Below are positions 1 to 5,881 of a DNA stretch of 8,624 nt, in pieces. Made by a program: the position numbers and the translations under genes. The notes beneath the pieces are model-generated. The model was not told the DNA's origin, ran no database searches, and was given only the letters and a program-made list of their open reading frames with translations. Origin of the DNA: Actinomycetes bacterium (lineage in GTDB: Bacteria > Actinomycetota > Actinomycetes > Mycobacteriales > Mycobacteriaceae); the NCBI GenBank assembly GCA_023460175.1, contig JAEWRC010000110.1, positions 1 to 8,624 on the forward strand. Reading direction: 5' to 3'. Within the stretch, counting starts at the first letter, position 1, and every line of letters starts with the position of its first letter.

Positions 1-20
1 CGAGTAAGCCCGCAAACAAG

Positions 21-569
21 TCACCCCTCGGCGAGGGTCAGCCCGTGCGCAGCCGCAAATGCCAGGGCCTGGGGCACGTCGATCTTGGCTCCGCGCAGCG
101 CCGCGGTGGTCCACAGCGTCGGATCGATGCGCGCGCCGCGCAGATCGGCTTCCTCGAGCCGCGTGCCCTGGGTGCGCACCCCGGACAGGTCCGCCCCGCG
201 CAACACGGCCTTGCGCAGATCGGCCTCCACCAGCGACACCTCGCGCAGCCGACAACCACTGAGGTCCAGGCCGCGCAGGTCCGCACCGCCGAGCACGGCC
301 AGGGAGAAGTCGACCTCCTCGAAGGTCACCGGCCGCAACCGACAGTTCGTGAACACCGATCCCATCAGGCTGCAATGCCGAAAGGTGCTGTGCCACAGCG
401 TGGCCCGTTCGAACCGGCAGTTCCGGAAGGCCGAACCGGCGTGCACCGACTCGGATAGGTTCACGCCGCTGAAGTCGCAGCTGTCGAACACCACCCGCTC
501 GGTCCGCAGCCCGGCGAGGTCCTCGTCGCGGAAATCGCGCTCGCTGAACTCCTGGTCCGACCAGTTCAC
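21..569 (-). CDS. mfpA: Pentapeptide-repeat gyrase-interacting protein MfpA
   Basis: A 182-residue protein forming a right-handed quadrilateral beta-helix that mimics DNA. Known family members (MfpA, Qnr) bind DNA gyrase in the cytoplasm and lower fluoroquinolone action. The pentapeptide register is visible without a break: Phe or Leu (a few Ile) sits at almost every fifth residue from 8 to 148 (for example F28, F33, L38, F48, F53, L58), with Thr or His at 23, 43 and 133. Repeats read like ADLRG, CDFSG and ADLSG. The last 30 or so residues (QALAFAAAHGLTLAEG end) match the C-terminal dimerisation segment of mycobacterial MfpA. The sequence is close to M. tuberculosis Rv3361c as I remember it, including the FRDEDL, GSAFRNC and LWHSTF stretches. 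The start is GTG at 569-567; it shares the bases GTGA with the stop of the upstream GTPase gene and has no strong ribosome binding site, so translation is probably coupled. Last gene of the conservon operon. Confidence 0.96.
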   Translation of the reverse strand: MNWSDQEFSERDFRDEDLAGLRTERVVFDSCDFSGVNLSESVHAGSAFRNCRFERATLWHSTFRHCSLMGSVFTNCRLRPVTFEEVDFSLAVLGGADLRGLDLSGCRLREVSLVEADLRKAVLRGADLSGVRTQGTRLEEADLRGARIDPTLWTTAALRGAKIDVPQALAFAAAHGLTLAEG

Positions 570-1144
570 CCGGTGGCCGTCAGCGATTCCAGCGCGTACT
601 CGCTGATCGCGATCAGAGCGTTCTTCGCCGAGGTGCGGTCACGGGCGTCGACCGTGATCACCGGAACGCGCTCCGGCAACGCCAGGGCCTGGCGCACCTC
701 CTCGACGGGGAAACGCTGCGAGCCCTCGAACTCGTTGACCGCGATGATGAACGGGATCTTGCGGTTCTCGAAGAAGTCGACGGCGGCGAAGCTGTCCTCC
801 AGTCGCCGGGTGTCCACCAGCACGATCGCGCCAATCGCACCGTGCACCAAGTCATCCCACATGAACCAGAACCGACGCTGCCCCGGCGTGCCGAACAGGT
901 AAAGCACCAGTTCTTCGTCGAGGGTGATGCGGCCGAAGTCCATCGCCACCGTGGTGGTCCCCTTGCCCGGGGTGGCCTCCAGGCCGTCAACGCCCGCCGA
1001 GGCCGTGGTCACCATGGCCTCGGTGCGCAACGGCATGATCTCCGAGACCGCGCCCACGAACGTGGTCTTACCGGCGCCGAACCCACCCGCGATGACGATC
1101 TTGGTCGATACAGCATCACGCCTCTCAGAGTGCGCGTAGCCCAC
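566..1144 (-). CDS. mfpB: Conservon small GTPase MfpB (CvnD-like)
   Basis: A 192-residue Ras-like GTPase of the prokaryotic conservon (CvnD) type. It has a P-loop GGFGAGKTT at residues 20-28, a switch I threonine cluster near 63-65 and a switch II FGTPGQRRFWFMWD at 84-97. In place of the usual DxxG there is GTPGQ, and the base-recognition loop reads VNEFEG (136-141) rather than NKxD; both departures fit my memory of this family. M. tuberculosis Rv3362c and the M. smegmatis orthologue (MfpB) are reported to work with MfpA in gyrase control and quinolone resistance. I chose the GTG at 1144 because an AGGAAGG box lies about 7 nt upstream; this start overlaps the DUF742 gene by 20 bases. There is no other good in-frame start before the P-loop (codon 12 is GTA). 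The stop overlaps the mfpA start. Confidence 0.94.
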   Translation of the reverse strand: MGYAHSERRDAVSTKIVIAGGFGAGKTTFVGAVSEIMPLRTEAMVTTASAGVDGLEATPGKGTTTVAMDFGRITLDEELVLYLFGTPGQRRFWFMWDDLVHGAIGAIVLVDTRRLEDSFAAVDFFENRKIPFIIAVNEFEGSQRFPVEEVRQALALPERVPVITVDARDRTSAKNALIAISEYALESLTATG

Positions 1145-1514
1145 GGAGGGTCCTTCCTATCAATTCACGGCGTTCATCATGTGTCGAGCGGTCGGTAAGA
1201 GTCGCGTGCACCTGAAGGTATCCCGAGGTGACGAGATCGCCGACCAGGACACGGGCCACTCCGAGCGGAACATCCAGAAACGCTGAGATCTCCGCCACAG
1301 AAGGGCTTTTCGTGCACAGCTGGACGATCCGACCGCGCATGTCATTGGGGGGCCACCGATGGTAGAGCGCCGACTCCAAGGTGCGCACCGGCGCCTCGAG
1401 CGACAACTCCACCGAGGACTCGGTGCGGCCCGCGGTCAGCATGTACGGGCGCACCAGGCTCGCCTCGCGCGCCGGCGCCGACCGTTCGAACATATTCATT
1501 CCAGTCTCGATCAC
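1125..1514 (-). CDS. DUF742 conservon protein (CvnC-like)
   Basis: A 129-residue DUF742 protein. The family signature VRPYMLTAGRT is at residues 21-31. A winged-helix-like segment (PSVAEISAFLDVPLGVARVL, 71-90) is followed by GDLVTSGYLQV, and the C-terminus is ELIGRTLRGLRAL. In Streptomyces conservons the matching protein (CvnC) belongs to a membrane-associated complex with the kinase, Roadblock protein and GTPase; its biochemical role is not settled. The M. tuberculosis counterpart is Rv3363c. The GTG start at 1514 is in a GTGA overlap with the Roadblock gene. In-frame ATG codons at 1499 and 1493 are credible alternatives (residues 6 and 8). The ATG at 1493 has GGA six bases upstream and would give 122 residues, losing only a non-conserved N-terminus. 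Confidence 0.92.
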   Translation of the reverse strand: MIETGMNMFERSAPAREASLVRPYMLTAGRTESSVELSLEAPVRTLESALYHRWPPNDMRGRIVQLCTKSPSVAEISAFLDVPLGVARVLVGDLVTSGYLQVHATLTDRSTHDERRELIGRTLRGLRAL

Positions 1515-1930
1515 ATGTGCTGGGGCGCACGGCGGCGAGTGGACTGCACTGTGCTGCCCACCCGTTCCACCAGAATCGCCATCTCGTAACCCACTTGGCC
1601 GATATCGCAGGATTTGGAAGCCAGCGTGGCGAGTTGGCTACCGTCACCGACCTGCATGATCAACACGTAGCCGTGGTCCATCTCCACCACCGACTGCAGC
1701 ACCCGGCCGCCGTCGAAAAGCTGTGCCGCACCGGCGGACAGGCTGGCCAGTCCGGACGTGACGGCGGCGAGTTGATCGGCCCGCTCGGCCGGCAGATGCT
1801 CGCTGGCCGCGATCAACAGACCGTCGACCGACACCAGGACGGCGTGGGCGACGCCGGGTACGTCACGCGCGAACTTCGAGACCAACCAATCGAGCGGGTT
1901 CTCGTGCTGTGAACCTTGCGCATAATTCAT
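1511..1930 (-). CDS. Roadblock/LC7-domain protein (CvnB-like)
   Basis: A 139-residue single-domain Roadblock/LC7 protein. The N-terminal helix LDWLVSKFARDVPGV is followed by the hallmark strand pair HAVLVSVDGLLIAASEHL (about residues 29-46), a long helix (RADQLAAVTSGLASLSAGAAQLF) and the strand VLQSVVEMDHGYVLIMQVGDGSQLATLA. This fold forms dimers and binds small Ras-like GTPases; in conservons it is thought to regulate the adjacent GTPase. The M. tuberculosis orthologue Rv3364c has also been reported as a secreted inhibitor of host cathepsin G, but I see no signal peptide here. The ATG start at 1930 forms an ATGA overlap with the kinase stop, and the GTGA at its end overlaps the DUF742 start, so it is embedded in a coupled translation unit. 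Confidence 0.95.
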   Translation of the reverse strand: MNYAQGSQHENPLDWLVSKFARDVPGVAHAVLVSVDGLLIAASEHLPAERADQLAAVTSGLASLSAGAAQLFDGGRVLQSVVEMDHGYVLIMQVGDGSQLATLASKSCDIGQVGYEMAILVERVGSTVQSTRRRAPQHM

Positions 1931-4900
1931 TGCTCATCGAGTCCTTGAGTTGTGTTGCGGGCGTGCGAACGTGCCGCGCGCACACCGCCGAAATGATTGC
2001 TCATCGAGGCGCGGATCGATTGGGGATCGCGCTCGGGGTAACTGTCGTTCGAATCTGCTTCGGCCTCCGTGTCCTGTGCTTCCTCCCCCAGCTGCTCGGT
2101 CTCTCCGGGTGGCGTCGCCCCGCCGGGGATGAGTCGTGCCCCCGGCGCACGCACCGGCAGGCCGCGATCCGTGTGCTCCTCGATGGGCACGTTGTCCGCA
2201 TCCGCGGCGGCCGCCCACCCGTTGTCCCACACCGACTTCCAGTCCTGTGGGACCGCGAGCTGCTGCACCTCCGACGGATCGAGCCACTCCGAGACCATGT
2301 TCTGATAGATCAGATCCACCGACCCCACCGGGAGCGGGCCCGTCGCCGGCGCCATCTCCTCGGCCAGCCGATCCATGTCGGACAGGTCGATAGAACCGGT
2401 GTCCTCGGCGCCTTCGACTTGCTCGGCTTCGACGGCTTCGATGGCTTCGACGGCTTCGGCCTCCGGCTCGCCGGAATCCTCGGGCTCCTCCGAGACCTCG
2501 GGTTCCTCGGGCTCCGCCAAGGCTTCCGGCTCTTCCGAGACCTCGGCTTCCTCCGCGACCTCGGCCTCCACCGGGACGTCGGGTTCTTCCGCGACGTCGA
2601 GTTCCTCCGCGACGTCGAGTTCCTCCGCGACGTCGGGCTCCTCCGAGACCTCGACCGGGACGTCGACGTCCGCCTCCAAGTCGATCTCGACCTCGTCGTC
2701 GAGGACCTCCTCGAGCGCCTCGTCGAACTCAGACTCGGGTTCGAACCCCGGCTCGAACCCCGGTTCGGACTCCGGCGCCGGCTCCGGCTGCTGGCGGGCA
2801 CGCCGACGCGACGCGAAGAATCCCGAGGTGTTCGACGGGATCTCGGCCGGCGCCGGCTCGTCGGCCTCGTCGGCGGGACTGCTCCACCACTCCTCGGCCG
2901 GACGCTCCTCCTGGTCGGCTCCGATCTCGGTGAACAGATGCTCCCGCGGGGTGGCGATGTCGGTGGAACCCGGATTGCGTCGCGGCAACACCGACACCGA
3001 CGCCTCGGTCCCGGCCGGCTCGCTGTCGGGTTCGTAGCGGATGTCGAAGTCGTCCCCGGGCGCCGGCTCGCGTTCGGGCTCGACCTCAGCCTCGACGGAC
3101 TCAGGCTCCCCCGCAGCCGCCTCGGGATCGACGACCATTTCGGGGTCGGTGGTCGGCTCGGCGACAAAGGCGTCGAACTGCGCGAACGGCGCCGGTTCCT
3201 CGGCCCGGGGCGCGTAACCCTCGAGCAGCTCGGACGGCAGATACACCTGGGCGATGGTTCCGGAACCGGTGGCCCCCGGCAGCAGACGGACCGTCATGCC
3301 GTGCTGGCGGGCCAGCCGGCCCACGACGAACAGCCCCATGTGCCGGGTGTTGTCGGGGCTGACCTCGCCGCCGGCGTTCAGCCGCATGTTGGCGATGCGC
3401 AGGTCGGCGTCGGTCATGCCCAGGCCGGTGTCGTTGATGTCGATCAGTACGCCGGAGTCGCTGGTCTGCACCGCGGTGACCCGGACCCGGGCCGTCGGCG
3501 GCGAATACCGCAGCGCATTGTCGATCAGCTCGGCGAGCAGGTGCACCGAGTCACCGGCCGCGGCGGCGATCAGCGAGCAGTCCGGCACCATCCCGGTCTC
3601 CACCCGCTGGTAGTCCTCCACCTCGCTGGCCGCGGCGTTGATCAGCGAGCTCAGCGGCACCGCCTGGCCCTGCTCCCGGTTGACCTGCGCGCCCGCCAGC
3701 ACCAGCAGGTTGGCGCCGTTGCGACGCATCCGGGTGGCGAGGTGATCGAGTCGGAACAGGCTGTCGAGCCGCTCCGGATCTTCCTCGTTGCGTTCCAGCC
3801 GGTCGATCAGCGACAGCTGCTGGTCCACCAGCGACTTGTTTCGCCGCGACAGCGTCTCGAACATGTCGTTGACCATCACCCGCAGCCGCGCCTCGTCACC
3901 GGCCAGCAGCAACGCCTGGGTGTGGAGTTCGTCGACGGCGTGGGCGACCTGTCCGACTTCCTCGGTGGTGTAGATCGGCAGCGGATCGGGCTCGCGTTCG
4001 TCGCCGGCCTTGACCCGTTCGACGCCGGCCGCGAGGTCCTCGTGGGCGATCTTGAGCGCACCGTCGCGCAGCGTGCGCAGCGGCCGGACCAGCGACCGGG
4101 CCACCCACCACACCACCAGCAGCGCCAGCAGGATCGCGGCGATCACCAGGACGGCGTCGCGGATCGCGTCGTTGCGCTGCGCGGTGGCGGCGTCGTCGAC
4201 CGTCGCGATGACCTCGGGGGTGACGGTCTCGATGACGTTCTGGGCGATCGCATCGGTGGCGTCCAGCGAGGTGAGCATCGCCTGGCTGCCGACCACCGGC
4301 ACGGCCGGGTCGGCCATCATCGACAGCCGGCGGACCATCTGGCTGCGCAGCTCGGCGGCCTCGTCGGAATTGTTGCCCAGCAGCGCGGAGACGCCGGTGA
4401 CGTTGGAGGGTTCGGTGCCGGCCAGCGCGATCATCGAGGACCGCACGTAGGGCTCGGGCAGCTCGGTGCCGCGCTCGACCAGCAACCGCTGGATCATCAT
4501 CTGTCCGTGGGTGCCAACCGCGCGGGCCAGACCGTCGGCCCGGCGGCGCACCGCTTCGTCCTCGACGCGCACCGACCCGGTGATCGCGGTCTCGGAGGTC
4601 AGCAGCAGCGGCGCGAACGCGGTGACCCGCTCGGGCAGTTCCGCGGGGCTGGGCCCAGCGTTGGCGACCAGTTCCTGGCCCTGGTCGGTCAGCGTGCTCA
4701 CGGCCTGGCGGACCTCGTCGCTGATGTCGTCGTTCGTCTGGTCCAGCAGCGCCGAGCGGCGGGCCTCGAAGTTGTTCTGGACCTCCTCGGAGGCCGCGTT
4801 GGCCGGCACGGTGAACAGCGCCTCTTCGAGGGCGCTCATGTAGTCGATGATCGCCGGGACCAGTTCGGCGCGGTCGGCGGCCAGCCGCAGATCCCGCGCC

Positions 4901-5145
4901 TCGGTGAAGCTGGAGTAGATCCGGAACCCGCCGAACACCGCGGCCAGCAGCAGCGGCAGCAGCGCGATGGCGAAAACCTTCCAGCGCACCGGCCAGTTCG
5001 TTGGCGACCAGCGGCTGGGCCGTTTGACCGGCGCCGGCGGTTCGGTCTGCTCGATCGACGCCGACGCGTAGGGGTCGGCGGGCAGCGCATTGAAATCGGA
5101 CCCCAGGGGTTCATTGAACGCCGGGGGCTTGTCGAACATCGTCAC
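1927..5145 (-). CDS. Conservon sensor histidine kinase with NIT domain and long acidic tail (CvnA-like)
   Basis: A 1072-residue membrane sensor kinase. Order of parts: cytoplasmic N-terminus; TM1 about 57-76; extracytoplasmic NIT-type (nitrate/nitrite-sensing-like) helical domain about 95-325; TM2 about 331-348; HAMP about 350-410; dimerisation helices 425-486 with RLDHLATRMRRN, where H468 is the likely conserved His; HATPase 500-640 with N-box HLLAELIDNALRYSPP (N543), G1 DINDTGLGM (569-577) and G2 GLFVVGRLARQHG. An acidic Glu/Pro-rich tail (about 645-920) follows, then an ordered-looking end (937-1010) with DRGLPVRAPGARLIPGG. Its counterpart is Rv3365c, which I remember as roughly 200 residues shorter. 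The GTG start at 5145 has AGGGGG 9 nt upstream; the ATG at 5139 is an alternative. First gene of the operon. No response-regulator gene is adjacent, as is usual for conservons. The actual ligand is unknown. Confidence 0.93.
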   Translation of the reverse strand: MTMFDKPPAFNEPLGSDFNALPADPYASASIEQTEPPAPVKRPSRWSPTNWPVRWKVFAIALLPLLLAAVFGGFRIYSSFTEARDLRLAADRAELVPAIIDYMSALEEALFTVPANAASEEVQNNFEARRSALLDQTNDDISDEVRQAVSTLTDQGQELVANAGPSPAELPERVTAFAPLLLTSETAITGSVRVEDEAVRRRADGLARAVGTHGQMMIQRLLVERGTELPEPYVRSSMIALAGTEPSNVTGVSALLGNNSDEAAELRSQMVRRLSMMADPAVPVVGSQAMLTSLDATDAIAQNVIETVTPEVIATVDDAATAQRNDAIRDAVLVIAAILLALLVVWWVARSLVRPLRTLRDGALKIAHEDLAAGVERVKAGDEREPDPLPIYTTEEVGQVAHAVDELHTQALLLAGDEARLRVMVNDMFETLSRRNKSLVDQQLSLIDRLERNEEDPERLDSLFRLDHLATRMRRNGANLLVLAGAQVNREQGQAVPLSSLINAAASEVEDYQRVETGMVPDCSLIAAAAGDSVHLLAELIDNALRYSPPTARVRVTAVQTSDSGVLIDINDTGLGMTDADLRIANMRLNAGGEVSPDNTRHMGLFVVGRLARQHGMTVRLLPGATGSGTIAQVYLPSELLEGYAPRAEEPAPFAQFDAFVAEPTTDPEMVVDPEAAAGEPESVEAEVEPEREPAPGDDFDIRYEPDSEPAGTEASVSVLPRRNPGSTDIATPREHLFTEIGADQEERPAEEWWSSPADEADEPAPAEIPSNTSGFFASRRRARQQPEPAPESEPGFEPGFEPESEFDEALEEVLDDEVEIDLEADVDVPVEVSEEPDVAEELDVAEELDVAEEPDVPVEAEVAEEAEVSEEPEALAEPEEPEVSEEPEDSGEPEAEAVEAIEAVEAEQVEGAEDTGSIDLSDMDRLAEEMAPATGPLPVGSVDLIYQNMVSEWLDPSEVQQLAVPQDWKSVWDNGWAAAADADNVPIEEHTDRGLPVRAPGARLIPGGATPPGETEQLGEEAQDTEAEADSNDSYPERDPQSIRASMSNHFGGVRAARSHARNTTQGLDEQ
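2425..2460 (-). repeat. Tandem 9-bp microrepeat in the kinase tail
   Basis: Four consecutive copies of ggcttcgac or close variants on the plus strand (2425, 2434, 2443, 2452). On the coding strand they give the residues AEAVEAIEAVEA at 896-907 of the kinase. In-frame multiple of three, so copy changes would not disrupt the gene. Confidence 0.85.
2519..2662 (-). repeat. Tandem 18-bp repeat array in the kinase tail
   Basis: About eight 18-bp units end to end. The units at 2591-2608 and 2609-2626 are identical (gcgacgtcgagttcctcc), and 2627-2644 differs at two bases; units to either side (2519, 2537, 2555, 2573, 2645) are more diverged. In the protein they give six-residue units EEPDVA, EELDVA, EELDVA, EEPDVP, VEAEVA, EEAEVS, EEPEAL (about 835-876). 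The most similar units are in the centre, as expected for slippage-driven growth. Confidence 0.9.
2739..2774 (-). repeat. Tandem 12-bp repeat in the kinase tail
   Basis: Units gttcgaaccccg (2739), gctcgaaccccg (2751) and the diverged gttcggactccg (2763) lie end to end. They encode EPGF-type four-residue units (ESEPGFEPGFEPESEF, about 792-807). This is a third, unrelated repeat unit within the same acidic tail. Confidence 0.75.
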
Positions 5146-5269
5146 CGGGCAGCGCCCCCTGCCGACGCCGGGTTCGCCCCACTCGCGATCGCACCGCTGT
5201 TATTCAGTGTTTCCGCCTTCATCAGACTTCCTGCTCATTTCCACCCGGTCGCGATGCTCACAACCCGGC

Positions 5270-5289
5270 GCAATTCGCACGGCAATTGC
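5270..5289. promoter_or_regulatory. GCAATT inverted repeat, candidate operator in the divergent control region
   Basis: GCAATT at 5270-5275 and AATTGC at 5284-5289 form perfect 6-bp arms around an 8-bp spacer. The right arm also lies in an 8-bp palindrome, GCAATTGC (5282-5289). It stands just downstream of the suggested conservon -10 box, at about the transcription start, where a repressor site would act. No known mycobacterial regulator is matched, so its function is only inferred from position and symmetry. Confidence 0.35.
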
Positions 5290-5292
5290 AGA

Positions 5293-5322
5293 AGTATGAC
5301 AGTCCCCACCAGGGTGTTCCAA
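5293..5322 (-). promoter_or_regulatory. Possible sigma-A promoter of the conservon operon
   Basis: Reading on the minus strand, TTGGAA (5322-5317) and CATACT (5298-5293) are separated by 18 bp; each matches 4 of 6 bases of the vegetative consensus. Transcription would start near 5286 and give a leader of about 140 nt before the kinase GTG. This is the best candidate I see in the 260-bp divergent gap, but it was found by eye and is not strong. Confidence 0.3.
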
Positions 5323-5406
5323 GGTTCTCACCGAACGAACCGGCGCGGGAGGCGCTGATGGACAATGTCGGGCAAACTCTCGACAGCACCGAAGGGAAGC
5401 AGGCCG

Positions 5407-5871
5407 ATGTTCGCGTTGCTGTTCTATTCACCGCGCATCGCGCCCAATACCGGCAATGCGATCCGAATGGTGTCCGGCACCGGTGCGGAGTTGCATCTGG
5501 TGCAGCCTCTGGGCTTTGACCTGTCCGAACCCAAGCTGCGCCGGGCCGGACTGGATTACCACGATTTGGCATCGGTCACCGTGCACGCGTCCCTGGAGGC
5601 GGCCTGGGAGGCGCTGATGCCCGCGCGAGTGTACGCATTCACCGCGCACGGGACGAGATCTTTCACCGATGTTGGCTACCGTTCCGGCGACGTCTTGATG
5701 TTCGGGCCCGAACCCACCGGATTGGACGCGCAGACGCTCGCCGATCCGCACATCACCGACACCGTGCGGATCCCGATGCTGGCCGGACGACGGTCGATGA
5801 ACCTGTCCAACGCCGCCGCCGTTGCGGTTTACGAAGCCTGGCGTCAGCACGGCTTCCCGGGCGCCGTTTAG
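5407..5871 (+). CDS. trmL: tRNA (cytidine/uridine-34 2'-O)-methyltransferase, SpoU/TrmL family
   Basis: A 154-residue SPOUT-class methyltransferase, close to the size of E. coli TrmL (157 residues). TrmL enzymes use SAM to methylate the 2'-OH of the wobble nucleotide of tRNA-Leu. Visible motifs: SPRIAPNTGNAIR (8-20), LHLVQPLGF (29-37), RRAGLDYHDL (45-54), the SAM-knot motif LMFGPEPTGL (97-106) and RIPMLAGRRSMNLSNAAAVAVYEA (121-144). It corresponds to Rv3366. I chose the ATG at 5407 because family members begin directly with the first strand and the box GAAGGGAAG ends 7 nt upstream. An in-frame ATG at 5365 would add 14 residues (MSGKLSTAPKGSRP) that look non-conserved. It is divergent from the conservon and converges with the nitroreductase gene, 10 bp apart. 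TrmL specificity is inferred from family, not shown. Confidence 0.92.
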   Translation: MFALLFYSPRIAPNTGNAIRMVSGTGAELHLVQPLGFDLSEPKLRRAGLDYHDLASVTVHASLEAAWEALMPARVYAFTAHGTRSFTDVGYRSGDVLMFGPEPTGLDAQTLADPHITDTVRIPMLAGRRSMNLSNAAAVAVYEAWRQHGFPGAV

Positions 5872-5875
5872 CGCC
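5860..5875. terminator. Small hairpin at the convergent trmL/nitroreductase ends
   Basis: GGCGC (5860-5864) and GCGCC (5871-5875) can form a 5-bp GC stem with a 6-base loop that contains the first two bases of the trmL stop codon. There is no U-tract on either strand, so it is at best a weak termination aid. The 10-bp gap leaves no room for separate terminators. Confidence 0.2.
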
Positions 5876-5881
5876 GCGGAC

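Noticed and set aside
1..20. Possible terminator after mfpA.
   Set aside because: Only 20 bases are available, and I see no inverted repeat or U-tract in them; any terminator would lie outside the window.
405..430. Sequence resembling a LexA/SOS box (TCGAAC then GTTCCG) inside mfpA.
   Set aside because: The half-site spacing is 5 rather than 4 bases, the second half is imperfect, and it lies in the middle of a coding region.
2690..2790. Dense direct and inverted tcgaac/gttcg sequences that could suggest a replication or binding-site array.
   Set aside because: They are explained by repeated Glu, Pro, Gly and Phe codons of the kinase tail, in frame with the gene.
1909..5358. A 1149-codon open frame on the plus strand, antisense to the whole kinase gene.
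   Set aside because: It arises because the third-position G/C bias of the kinase removes stops from the opposite strand. The predicted protein is rich in Arg, His, Gly and Asp with no domain, and the kinase on the other strand has clear motifs throughout.
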